Shown in pieces: positions 52,240-61,271 of a stretch of DNA of 64,000 nt. Origin of the DNA: Candidatus Leptovillus gracilis (GTDB lineage: Bacteria > Chloroflexota > Anaerolineae > Promineifilales > Promineifilaceae); NCBI GenBank assembly GCA_016716065.1, contig JADJXA010000004.1, positions 124,001 through 188,000 on the forward strand, in the 5' to 3' direction. Made by a program: the position numbers and the translations under genes. The notes under the pieces were generated by a model. That model was not told where the DNA came from and ran no database searches. It saw only the letters and a program-made list of their open reading frames with translations. Within the stretch, counting starts at the first letter, position 1. Each line of letters begins with the position of its first letter.

Positions 52240-54432
52240 ATGACATTGTCACAACAATTTCTCATCGTGGCTATCTTGCCGCTAACGCTTCTGGGCATGG
52301 TGGTTTATTTGTGGGTGCGGGGAAGCAAGCGCCGACACGTGCTGTATCGGTGGACGTTGACGCTGTTGGCGACGGCCGTGTGGGCCAGCAGTATGCTGCG
52401 TTTTTACGGTGGGTCCTATTTTCCCCCTATCCTGGTTTTCAATTGGGGCATTGTCGGCTCCTATGCCTTTACCCTGGCGGCGTTTGGCGTATTACTGACG
52501 ACGCTGCGCTACATGTTTGTTGCCAACCGGCCTGGTAAAGCGGCGCTCGGCGTCAGCGGCTGCCTCTGGTTGGCGGCCGTTGGGCTGGATGCCAACATTT
52601 CGCCTGGCGCACTGCCGGCGATATATCTGGGTACACAGACGATCCGCCCCTTTGATATATGGGCGGCCGTGTGGATTGCCAGTTGGGTCATTCCGGTCTT
52701 GGCGTCCTGGATGTTTACCCATCAGGTGAACACCACGCTGCCCATTTCCCTGTACCGCAATCAAATTCGGTATTGGCTGTTGGTCCTGGGGTTGTTTGCC
52801 ATCGGTGGCTGCCTGACTTCTATTCACCAGCCGGGGCAGCCTATCTGGCAAGAAATGGGCGTTCTGGTGGTCATCCTGGCCGCCCTGGTAGGAACCATCA
52901 GCCTGACGCATGGGCAGATGCCCGATTTGCAGGTGGCGGCGCGGCAGTTAATCTATCGGCTGTCTGGCACGGTGACGGTTTTTGCCCTGGTTTGGCTGGC
53001 ATTGACCTTTATTTTGCGCATTGTCACCAATCTACCCGCCACTACCGACCCTAATCTGATATTGATTTTGGCTGCGGCCGTTTTTGCGGCGCTGCTGATG
53101 GTGGTGTACCGATTGGTCAATGGTCTGGCCCGCCGCCTGTTTCTGCCTTCTGCTTCGCGGCGCGAGGCGGCGCTGGTGGAATATGCCCAGGCTGTGGGCT
53201 ATTTCCCGGAACCTGAGCCGTTGGGACATCTGTTTTTGCAGGCGCTGCAAGCCACGCTGGGCGTGGACGAGGCCTGGTTGTTTATGGCCGATGAGGGGCC
53301 ACAGGGGATATTGGTGTTACGGCCGTTAACCGCCACCCCTCCCATGGAACCAGAATTGGAGACGGCCGATTTTGCCGCCGACAGCCCCTTCACCAGCCAC
53401 TTGCGCCAGCAGAAAACGCCCCTGATCCAATATGATATGGATGTTTTGGACAAATTCCACCTGCTGCCAACACGAGAAAAGGAACTTCTGGCCCGGTGGC
53501 AGCGGGTGTTGTACATGCCGCTGACCAACGGCAGCAACCTGGAAGCGGTGGTGGCCCTCGGCGGCAAGCGTTCCGGCGAACCCTATGATCGTCAAGATTA
53601 CGCCGAACTATCCACCTTATGCGCTCAGGCCAGCCCGCTGCTGGCGCAGGCGCGGCACATGGAGACGCTGCGGCGTATCAACGAATCCGTTTTGTACGCC
53701 AACCAGACGTTGGCGCGACAAAACCGGCACTTGCAAGAGTCTGTCACCCTATACAGCCATTATATTGATTTGGTGTCGCCGGAATTGAGACGGCCGTTCA
53801 CCACCATTCACAGCAGACTCCTGAAACTGCAAGAAAGCGGTCCGGCAGAACCCATCCCGCAGCCGCTTGTCGCCAGCCTCAGCCAGGAATTTGCCAATTT
53901 GCGCCAACCGATAGAAACACTCATCAACCTGGCTGCCCGCGTTCAGTCGCGCCGCGGCTTCGACTTCCAACTGGTCCATCTGCCTGAAATTACCCGGCGG
54001 GTGATTCGTAACCTGGATACGATGGCCGAAGCGCGCCGCGTTACCATCGAATTTGAACCAGACCGGAACCTGCCGCTGGTGCTGGGCGACGCCGAACAGT
54101 TACAAGAGGCCATCCACAACCTGATCCACAACGCCATCAAATTTAATAAAATCGGCGGCCGTGTCCACCTGAACATGGACATTGACGGCAGTGACCTTTA
54201 CCTGCAAATCGCCGATACGGGGGTGGGCATTCCCCCCGAACGGATGGAGAGTATCTGGAACGGGCTGACGGCCGTAAACACCAACGGCAGCAGTAAAAAA
54301 CGGCCCAGTCTTGGCCTGACGCTGGCCCATTTCATTGTGGCCGCTCATGGCGGCCGGGTGCAGGCCAGCAGCCAATATGGCACAGGCAGCACCTTTACCA
54401 TTTACCTGCCGCTGGTCTTTGCCGAAGAATGA
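52240..54432 (+). CDS. Membrane sensor histidine kinase homologue lacking the phosphoacceptor His
   Basis: This 730-residue protein begins with seven or eight membrane segments (residues 5-300) of the HisKA_7TM type. A GAF-like domain comes next (about 320-460). The dimerisation region reads YIDLVSP514ELRRPFTTIHSRLL, where active kinases have SHELRTPL. Pro514 stands where the His should be. The ATPase still has NLIHNAIKF, DTGVGIPPERM and SLGLTLAHFIVAAHGG. It could be a regulator that binds ATP but does not phosphorylate, or the target of change in a decaying gene. No response regulator gene is next to it. Confidence 0.85.
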   Translation: MTLSQQFLIVAILPLTLLGMVVYLWVRGSKRRHVLYRWTLTLLATAVWASSMLRFYGGSYFPPILVFNWGIVGSYAFTLAAFGVLLTTLRYMFVANRPGKAALGVSGCLWLAAVGLDANISPGALPAIYLGTQTIRPFDIWAAVWIASWVIPVLASWMFTHQVNTTLPISLYRNQIRYWLLVLGLFAIGGCLTSIHQPGQPIWQEMGVLVVILAALVGTISLTHGQMPDLQVAARQLIYRLSGTVTVFALVWLALTFILRIVTNLPATTDPNLILILAAAVFAALLMVVYRLVNGLARRLFLPSASRREAALVEYAQAVGYFPEPEPLGHLFLQALQATLGVDEAWLFMADEGPQGILVLRPLTATPPMEPELETADFAADSPFTSHLRQQKTPLIQYDMDVLDKFHLLPTREKELLARWQRVLYMPLTNGSNLEAVVALGGKRSGEPYDRQDYAELSTLCAQASPLLAQARHMETLRRINESVLYANQTLARQNRHLQESVTLYSHYIDLVSPELRRPFTTIHSRLLKLQESGPAEPIPQPLVASLSQEFANLRQPIETLINLAARVQSRRGFDFQLVHLPEITRRVIRNLDTMAEARRVTIEFEPDRNLPLVLGDAEQLQEAIHNLIHNAIKFNKIGGRVHLNMDIDGSDLYLQIADTGVGIPPERMESIWNGLTAVNTNGSSKKRPSLGLTLAHFIVAAHGGRVQASSQYGTGSTFTIYLPLVFAEE

Positions 54433-54448
54433 TAGACCCTGGCGGTGG

Positions 54449-54530
54449 TGTTCAGTGTTCAGTGTGTTTTCTTCAGAGGCAGCGCCGACTGAAAACTGGT
54501 TACTGAACACTGAACACTACCACTTGCTTT
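54449..54530. repeat. GTGTTCAGTG / CACTGAACAC inverted repeat, copy 2
   Basis: GTGTTCAGTGTTCAGTGTG lies on the left and TTACTGAACACTGAACACT on the right. It is almost the same word set as at 7252-7338, here between two genes on the plus strand. Confidence 0.75.
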
Positions 54531-54561
54531 CTGAAACCCATAAGGTTGTTCCCGGAATCCT

Positions 54562-57486
54562 GTGAATTTTACGACGCCTCTGGCGCTTCTCCTGCTTTTA
54601 TTAACTCCCTACCTGGTATGGCTTGGCTGGCCCCGGTCGGCGCGGTTTGTCTCGCGCCATTGGCGCGAATGGGTCAGCCTGGGGCTGCGCCTGCTGATTT
54701 TTGTCTTGTTGGTGCTGGCGCTGGCCGGTTTGCAGTTGGTGCGCGCCGCCGATGATCTGGCGGTGGTTTTTCTGGTAGACGCTTCCGACTCCATCAGCCC
54801 GGCGCAGGCGGCGCAGGCAGAAGCCTTTGTGCGCGACGCCATCACCACGATGGGGCCAAACGACCAGGCGGCGGTGATTGTCTTTGGTTCCAATGCCCTG
54901 GTGGAACGGCCGATGAGCGGCCTGGCGGAATTAGGCCCCATTTCCTCTGTGCCGCAGCGCTTGCAGACCGACCTGGCCGAAGCAGTTCGCCTGGGCATGG
55001 CGTTGTTTCCGGCGGGACACGGCCGTCGCCTGGTCATCCTGAGCGATGGGGCCACAACCGTGGGCGATGCGGAAGCGGCGGCGAAGCTGGCCGCCGCCGC
55101 CGGGGTGCAAATTGATTACGTGCCGCTGCTGCGCGAAGCCGCCACCGCCGAAGCCCTGCTCACCCAGGTGAGTGCGCCTACGCGCATTAGCCAGGGCGAA
55201 ACCTTTCGCCTGGACGTGACCGCCGAAAGCACGGCCGACATGCCAGCGATGCTGCGGGTGTTGGCCGGCGGCCGTATTGTCTACGAAGAGGCGGTGCAGC
55301 TCCGGCGCGGCGTCAATAATTTTGCCGTGCGCCTGCGCGCCGCGGAACAAGAATTCGCCCGTTACCGGGTGCAGCTTACTCCCAGTGAAGACACCTACTT
55401 CCAAAACAACGAACTGGCCGCTTTTACCGAAATCACCGGGCCGCCGCGTGTGCTGCTGGTCGCCAACGAAGATTCCCTGGCCAATGATGGCTCACCGCGC
55501 CCGGATGAATCGCCCCAGATTAAACTGGCGCTGGAAGCTACCGGCCTGCAAGTAGACCGGGTAACGCCGGCCACGCTGCCCAGCAACCTGGCCGACCTGA
55601 GCAGCTACGCCAGCGTGGTGCTGGTAGACGTAAACGCCAAAGATCTGACCACGCGCAAAATGGAAGCCCTGCAAACTTACGTGCGCGATTTAGGCGGTGG
55701 TTTGGTGGTGGTGGGCGGGCCAGAAAGTTATGGCATGGGCGGCTATTTTAAAACGCCGCTGGAAGAGGTGCTGCCGGTGGAGATGCAGATCAAAGACCAG
55801 GAGCGCTTCCCATCGGTCAGCATTGTGATTGTGATAGACCGCTCTGGCAGCATGAGTATGGAAGAAGGGGGCGTGCAAAAGATTCAACTGGCGGCCGAAG
55901 GGGCCGCGCGGGTGGTGGAGCTGCTCAAAGATTTCGACGAGATTACGGTACTGCCGGTGGATACGCAGGTCAGCAATCCGATTGGGCCGCTGTCGGCCAG
56001 CGAACGAGAGAGGGCCATCGGCCTGATCCGGCAGATTAGCGCCGGCGGCGGGGGCATTTATGTGCGCACCAGTCTGGAAGCGGCGGCTGAGGCGCTGGCG
56101 GGCAGCACCAATCAGGTGAAACACATCATTCTGCTGGCCGATGGGGCGGATTCAGAGCAAAAAGAGGGTGTGCCGGAATTGATTGATGCGCTCACGGCTG
56201 ATGGAGTGACGATTAGCACAGTGAGCATTGGGCAGGGGCCGGATACGGCGTGGTTGCAGGAGATGGCGCGGCGAGGCAACGGCCGTTTCCATTTCACCGA
56301 CCGCGCCGCCAACCTGCCGCAAATTTTTACGCAGGAAACGACGGCGATTCAGCGCAGCTACCTGGTTGAAGAGCGATTCTTCCCGGAACTGGTCAGCAGC
56401 AGCCCTATTTTGGCGGGCATTACGGCCGTGCCGCCACTGTATGGCTATGTCGGAACCAGTCCCAAATCTACCGCCCAGGTCATTCTGAAAACCCACCTGG
56501 ACGACCCGCTGCTGGCGGCCTGGCAGTATGGCCTGGGGCGTACCGTGGCCTGGACCTCGGACGCTACCGGGCGCTGGGGCACGGAATGGGTGCAGTGGGC
56601 CGGTTTCCCAGCGTTTTGGGCGCAGGCGGTGCGCTGGACGGTTGATCCGGAGCGAGACAGTAATGTGGAGACGGCCGTTGCCTTCGACGGCGCTATGGCT
56701 CGCCTGACGGTGGATGCCCGCGCTGATGGCGATTATCTGAACAACGTTACCATGACGGCCAACGTGGTAGACCCGGACGGCGTGGTGAGCAATCTGGTGT
56801 TGGAGCAGGTGGCTCCGGGCCAGTACCAGGCAGGGTTTACGCCGACGCAGGATGGCGCCTATTTTATTCGCGTAGACGGCCGTTCGGCGGCTGGCGACAG
56901 TGTGGTGGGGCAGACAGGCGGCTGGGTGTTGGGCTATTCGCCGGAGTACCAGCAGTTTGCCGCCCAGCCAGAACGGTTGGCCGCGTTGGCGGTGCTGGGC
57001 GGCGGCCAGGACGTGACGGAATTGGGCACGGCCGTGTTTGTCCACAACATCGTCGGCGAAGCGACCACGCGGCCGGTCTGGCCCTGGCTGGTGTTAACGG
57101 CCGTGCTGCTGCTGCCGCTGGATATTGCCGTGCGCCGCCTGGTCATTACCCGGCGCGATTGGCAGCGAGCCTGGGCGGCGACTTTTGGCCGTTGGCGGCC
57201 GCCGGTACAACCGGCGGCGCAGACGGAGCAGGTGTCGCGTTTGTTCCAGGCGAAAGAGCGGGCGGGCACGACACGGCCGTCGCCAACGACCCCTGTACAA
57301 GATTCGGCCAATCAGTGGTCCGCGGCGGCAGCCAAAAAAGAAGAGAATGAGGGGGAACGGCCGCTGCCAACGCCGCCAACCCCCGAAGCGCCTAAATCTG
57401 CTTCCTCTGCCATACCCGCGCCAGATTCATTGGCCGCCCGTCTGCTGGACAAAAAGCGACAGCAAAATCCCCCTTCTGGATCGTAA
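54562..57486 (+). CDS. Double vWA-domain membrane protein
   Basis: This 974-residue protein starts at a GTG after CCGGAA. Two membrane helices (about 5-22 and 37-58) lead to a first vWA domain with metal-ion site D73ASDS77. A beta domain (about 210-290) and a glutamine-amidotransferase-like stretch (GPPRVLLVANEDS to GGGLVVVGGPESYGMGGYFKTPLEEVLPV) follow. A second vWA has site D426RSGS430. One further membrane helix lies at about 838-858. The tail is long and Pro/Ala/Lys rich. The mix resembles BatA/CtpA-type membrane proteins linked to surface assembly. Its role here is not known; the sensor and protease on each side suggest an envelope function. Confidence 0.88.
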   Translation: MNFTTPLALLLLLLTPYLVWLGWPRSARFVSRHWREWVSLGLRLLIFVLLVLALAGLQLVRAADDLAVVFLVDASDSISPAQAAQAEAFVRDAITTMGPNDQAAVIVFGSNALVERPMSGLAELGPISSVPQRLQTDLAEAVRLGMALFPAGHGRRLVILSDGATTVGDAEAAAKLAAAAGVQIDYVPLLREAATAEALLTQVSAPTRISQGETFRLDVTAESTADMPAMLRVLAGGRIVYEEAVQLRRGVNNFAVRLRAAEQEFARYRVQLTPSEDTYFQNNELAAFTEITGPPRVLLVANEDSLANDGSPRPDESPQIKLALEATGLQVDRVTPATLPSNLADLSSYASVVLVDVNAKDLTTRKMEALQTYVRDLGGGLVVVGGPESYGMGGYFKTPLEEVLPVEMQIKDQERFPSVSIVIVIDRSGSMSMEEGGVQKIQLAAEGAARVVELLKDFDEITVLPVDTQVSNPIGPLSASERERAIGLIRQISAGGGGIYVRTSLEAAAEALAGSTNQVKHIILLADGADSEQKEGVPELIDALTADGVTISTVSIGQGPDTAWLQEMARRGNGRFHFTDRAANLPQIFTQETTAIQRSYLVEERFFPELVSSSPILAGITAVPPLYGYVGTSPKSTAQVILKTHLDDPLLAAWQYGLGRTVAWTSDATGRWGTEWVQWAGFPAFWAQAVRWTVDPERDSNVETAVAFDGAMARLTVDARADGDYLNNVTMTANVVDPDGVVSNLVLEQVAPGQYQAGFTPTQDGAYFIRVDGRSAAGDSVVGQTGGWVLGYSPEYQQFAAQPERLAALAVLGGGQDVTELGTAVFVHNIVGEATTRPVWPWLVLTAVLLLPLDIAVRRLVITRRDWQRAWAATFGRWRPPVQPAAQTEQVSRLFQAKERAGTTRPSPTTPVQDSANQWSAAAAKKEENEGERPLPTPPTPEAPKSASSAIPAPDSLAARLLDKKRQQNPPSGS

Positions 57487-57711
57487 AAACGTCCGGCGTC
57501 ACCCTGACCGATCAATCCCCCCAAATAAGCCAAACAAACCCATTGGCTCAGATAGGAATTTGGTCCTTGTTACCAAATGGCCTATTGAGTTTTTTGTTGG
57601 CATTACTCATACTATAAACAGGAATTCGAAGTAGAACATCGCTATTCCATTGTAAATATTTTATTGGTAGTGAAACAAACGGATTTAGTGGTAAAAAAGG
57701 AGTAGTATCCC

Positions 57712-59388
57712 ATGAAGCGAGTATTCGTTTTAACAGCAGTGTTACTCGCCCTGGTTGTTGCTTTTAGTTCCTCGGCAGCGACCCACGACACCACCCTGAT
57801 TGTGCAAGCGGAAAATGTGGCGACGGCCGTGTCCGTAGCCAAGGAGTATGGCGGCCAGGTTGATGAGGTCTTGGGCATCATCAACGCCGTTTCTGTGAGC
57901 ATTCCCAGTGGGCAGGTGGCCGCTTTGAAGGCCGACCAACGAGTAACAGTTTTTGCGGATGATCTGGTGTCTTCGGCCAGCGCAAAACTCAAGAAACCCA
58001 AAGAGCCAGCGCCGTCAACCACCTTCCCCCTGGTAGTAGGCGCAGATAGCGTCTGGGAGGCAGGGATTGATGGGTCAGGTGTTACCGTTGCCGTCGTAGA
58101 TTCTGGCATTGCCAAGATGGCCTGGAACAATGGGCGTGTCTTGAAGACGTATAACGCTGTTGACGACGGGCTGCAAAATCAGAAAGACCCCTATGGTCAT
58201 GGAACCATGATGTCCAGCCTGATTGGCAATGATGCGGAATACAAGAAGAATGCAATTGGTATCGCCCCAGGCGCAGATTTTGTCAATGTGCGTGTCTTAG
58301 ACGATGAGGGCAAAGGCTATTACACCGACATCATCGAAGGGTTGGACTGGATTTTGCAAAACAAGGATGCCTACAACATCCGCGTAGTGAATCTGTCCAT
58401 CGTCGGTGGCGTCAGCAGCCCGTATTGGGCTGATCCCATCAACCAGGCGGTTGAGGTTCTGTGGGATGAGGGTATTGTGGTGGTGGTGGCGGCCGGTAAC
58501 GGCGGCGTAGAACCGCTGACCATCGCAGCCCCTGGCAATGATCCCTTTGTGATCACTGTTGGCGCTTTTACGGATAATTACACCTGGGAAGATGAGAGTG
58601 ATGATTACGTCACGCCATTCAGCGGGGCCGGCCCCACGGAAGTTGGCTTTGTTAAACCCGACGTGGTAGCTCCAGGCGCGCATGTATTGGTACAGGTGAA
58701 GCAGAACAGCTATTGGGCCCTGGCGCACCCTGATGCGCAGGTGCAGGGCAAGCATTATCAGATAGCCGGGACGTCGGCGGCAACGGCCGTTACCAGTGGC
58801 GTCGTGGCGTTGATGCTAGAAGCCAACCCCGACCTGACGCCCAATCAGGTGAAATACGCGCTGATGAACTCGGCCCGGCCGGCCGTGTATAGTGATGGCG
58901 CCCTGGCCTGGAGTATTTTACAGCAAGGGGCAGGGCGGGTGGATGCGGCAACGGCCGTGTTGAATCCGCCGATTGGCGAAGCCAATGTGGGCATGGTCGT
59001 TGGTGAGCCTTACGTTGGCCCCATCGTCTACCGCGACGGTGCGTTCATTGTCGTAGATGAAAATGGCGAACAGATCCCCGAAACGGCCGGCTATTCCTGG
59101 TCTGGCGGTTATTCCTGGTCTGGTGGCTACTCCTGGTCCGGCGGCTATTCGTGGAGCGGCGGCTACTCGTGGTCTGGTGGTTATTCCTGGAGCGGCGGCT
59201 ACTCCTGGTCTGGTTCAACTGACTGGCAACCTTTAGCAGCCGGCGATGTTTGGCAGAGCGGTTACTCCTGGTCGGGTGGCTATTCCTGGAGTGGTGGTTA
59301 TTCCTGGTCCGGCGGTTACTCCTGGAGCGGCGGTTACTCCTGGTCTGGTGGTTATTCCTGGTCTGGGCTGGCTGATGATGAATCGTAG
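57712..59388 (+). CDS. Subtilisin-family (S8) protease ending in 13 GYSWSG repeats
   Basis: This 558-residue exported serine protease has a signal peptide (1-22), a propeptide-like stretch (about 25-85) and an S8 domain. The triad is Asp130 (VVDSG), His163 (YGHGTMMSS) and Ser355 (GTSAA), with oxyanion Asn263 (AAGNGG). After a beta region come seven GYSWSG units (from residue 460), a 15-residue spacer STDWQPLAAGDVWQS, six more units, and LADDES. Codons vary between copies (TCC/TCG, GGC/GGT, AGC/TCT) while the peptide does not, so the peptide repeat seems to be kept by selection. A strong AAAAGGAG site and an A+T-rich leader precede it. Aromatic repeats like this could bind glycans or assemble into fibres; that is a guess. 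Confidence 0.93.
   Translation: MKRVFVLTAVLLALVVAFSSSAATHDTTLIVQAENVATAVSVAKEYGGQVDEVLGIINAVSVSIPSGQVAALKADQRVTVFADDLVSSASAKLKKPKEPAPSTTFPLVVGADSVWEAGIDGSGVTVAVVDSGIAKMAWNNGRVLKTYNAVDDGLQNQKDPYGHGTMMSSLIGNDAEYKKNAIGIAPGADFVNVRVLDDEGKGYYTDIIEGLDWILQNKDAYNIRVVNLSIVGGVSSPYWADPINQAVEVLWDEGIVVVVAAGNGGVEPLTIAAPGNDPFVITVGAFTDNYTWEDESDDYVTPFSGAGPTEVGFVKPDVVAPGAHVLVQVKQNSYWALAHPDAQVQGKHYQIAGTSAATAVTSGVVALMLEANPDLTPNQVKYALMNSARPAVYSDGALAWSILQQGAGRVDAATAVLNPPIGEANVGMVVGEPYVGPIVYRDGAFIVVDENGEQIPETAGYSWSGGYSWSGGYSWSGGYSWSGGYSWSGGYSWSGGYSWSGSTDWQPLAAGDVWQSGYSWSGGYSWSGGYSWSGGYSWSGGYSWSGGYSWSGLADDES
59089..59367 (+). repeat. 18-bp coding repeat array (7 + 6 units)
   Basis: The first array is 59089-59214, the spacer 59215-59259 and the second array 59260-59367. 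Units code GYSWSG without exception, but bases differ at synonymous sites. Confidence 0.95.
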
Positions 59389-59452
59389 AATTATCATCTG
59401 ACTGTACTTTGGCCGCCTGCCACCTTTGGTCATCAATCAAGATTAAGATTTT

Positions 59453-59495
59453 GTTCCCCCGCAGATATCATTTTATCTGTGGGGGAACTGTTTTT
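59453..59495 (+). terminator. Terminator of the protease gene
   Basis: GTTCCCCCGCAGATA pairs with TATCTGTGGGGGAAC, followed by TG and five T. Confidence 0.9.
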
Positions 59496-59660
59496 ATCCT
59501 CCTTTATTGAGAGTTGAAAAAGGTCCGTGAAGTTTAGATGTCTTTCGTTAAAGGATGCGCTAAAATTTTGGCTTTAGGATGATCGCTATTAGTACCAGAC
59601 TATCTGCACACGCCACGCTAAAAGCGAACTTTTCTTAGTTGAGTTGCCTGATATTTGAAC

Positions 59661-61209
59661 ATGTCCGACTCAGACGCTTCATCCTCACAAGCGCCAGCCA
59701 GGTCTTCCAATAGGGCTTACCAGTTTTATCTGGTATCAGTTTCTCTGGTGGGCATTGCGCTGGCCGTTTTTGGTATTACACAGCTTTCGGCGGCGCAAAT
59801 TGCCAGTTTCGTTTTGGTAGCTCTTTTGGCTGCGGCGGTACAAAGTACGGCTACACTAACTTTCAAAGGGGTAGATTTTTCCGTTGCTTCAGCGGTGTAT
59901 TTGGCGGCAATCCCACTATTTGGTCCTGCACCGGCAGCCGTTATTGCTATTTTTGGCGAGTCAGCTTTATGGCTGATTAGTGTTCGGGTAGATCGGCCAC
60001 CCTGGGGAAAAGCGGTCAGTCGTTTAGGGTTTAACACCGGTATGAGCGCTATTTCTACCTACCTGGCTGGTTTGGTATTTGTCGGCATGAGCGCCTGGTT
60101 AGGAGAGACCTTTTTAGCTCAGGTGTTGGTGTGGTTGGCAACGGCCGTTATCGCCGACCAGGCCAATTTATGGTTATTGATCATCGTCCTACATTTGCAG
60201 TTGGGTGTGCCCCCATTAGAAGTATGGCGCGAGCATCGTTGGGCTGTCCCCCTGAATGTAGTGGTTTCCGCTTTAGGCGGCGCGATTCTCTCATTAGCGG
60301 TTGCCCAGTTCAATTTACTCGGCGTTCTCATCTTCTTCTTGCCTATTGCGGCTTCTGCCTATGCCTTTCGCATGTATGTACGTCAGGCAGAAACCCAGAT
60401 GTCTCAACTAGAAGATCTGGTAGAACTGCGAACGGCCGATTTAGCCCGCGCCAACGATGACCTGGGCAGCGCCAACAGTGAACTCGCGCAGCTCAACAAG
60501 GAAATGGAACAATTCCTGGCCGTGTTAACCCACGACATGCGCACCCCCCTGACCAGTATTAAAGGCTGCCAGCATCTTGCGTGACCGCGAACTGGAACGA
60601 GAACAGCAGACGCACATCGCCAAAGTCATCTTACGCAGCCAGGACACACTGCTAGACATTGTTAACAACCTGCTAGAAATCGGTAAATTACAATCTGGTA
60701 CACCTGTGTTGCTAGAACGCTCCAGCTTCGATCTGGCTTTGCTTGTCAAGGGAGTCACCGAAGCTCTGGAAACACAGGCGCTAGAAAGGAACATCTCTCT
60801 CAACGACGAATCCGTCCCATCACCCGCCGAGATAACCGGCGACGAGAAGAAAATTCAGCGCATCGTCTCTAACCTGATTTCCAATGCCATCAAATACACA
60901 CCGGAGGGGGGGCAAGTCTATATTGACACCCACGTAAGCGGCCAATACGCCGTATTAGCCATACGCGACACAGGGTATGGCATTCCAACCGACGAACTTC
61001 CCTTCATTTTTGACCGCTACAGCCGGGTAAAGAAACATCAGTCCATTGCCATTGGAACCGGATTAGGGCTGGCTATTGTCAAGAGTTTAGTAGAAGCCCA
61101 CCAGGGCGAAATTACCGTAGAAAGCGAGGAAGGTGTAGGCAGCACCTTTACCGTTCGTTTGCCCGTCCAGGCCATGCCTGCCAAACGCCCCACGCAGATC
61201 ACAAAATAG
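59661..61209 (+). pseudogene. Sensor histidine kinase with an internal frameshift
   Basis: The first part (59661-60584) has about eight membrane helices (residues 20-235), a coiled coil (QLEDLVELRTADLARANDDL) and the H-box FLAVLTHDMRTPLTSIKG with its His. It then stops as CQHLA. The second part, in another frame, continues ASILRDRELEREQQTHIAKV and then the ATPase motifs NLISNAIKYTPEGG, DTGYGIPTDELPFIFDRY and GTGLGLAIVKSLVE. One extra base near 60560-60566 explains the break. Without it the kinase would be about 515 residues. It could be a true mutation, a sequence error or (less likely) programmed. Start is ATG 59661 or TTG 59655. Confidence 0.85.
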
Positions 61210-61221
61210 TCTTCCGCAACA

Positions 61222-61253
61222 AGATTGGACCAATCTTGGAGATTGGTCCAATC
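61222..61253. repeat. AGATTGGACCAATCT palindrome, copy 3
   Basis: AGATTGGACCAATCT, three bases, then GATTGGTCCAATC. It lies between the convergent ends of the sensor gene and thrS and may act as a hairpin. Confidence 0.75.
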
Positions 61254-61271
61254 CATGCCACGCATTACGCA

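Noticed and set aside
59089..59367. Possible noncoding tandem repeat
   Set aside because: The array is in frame and the peptide is constant while synonymous bases vary, so it is coding.
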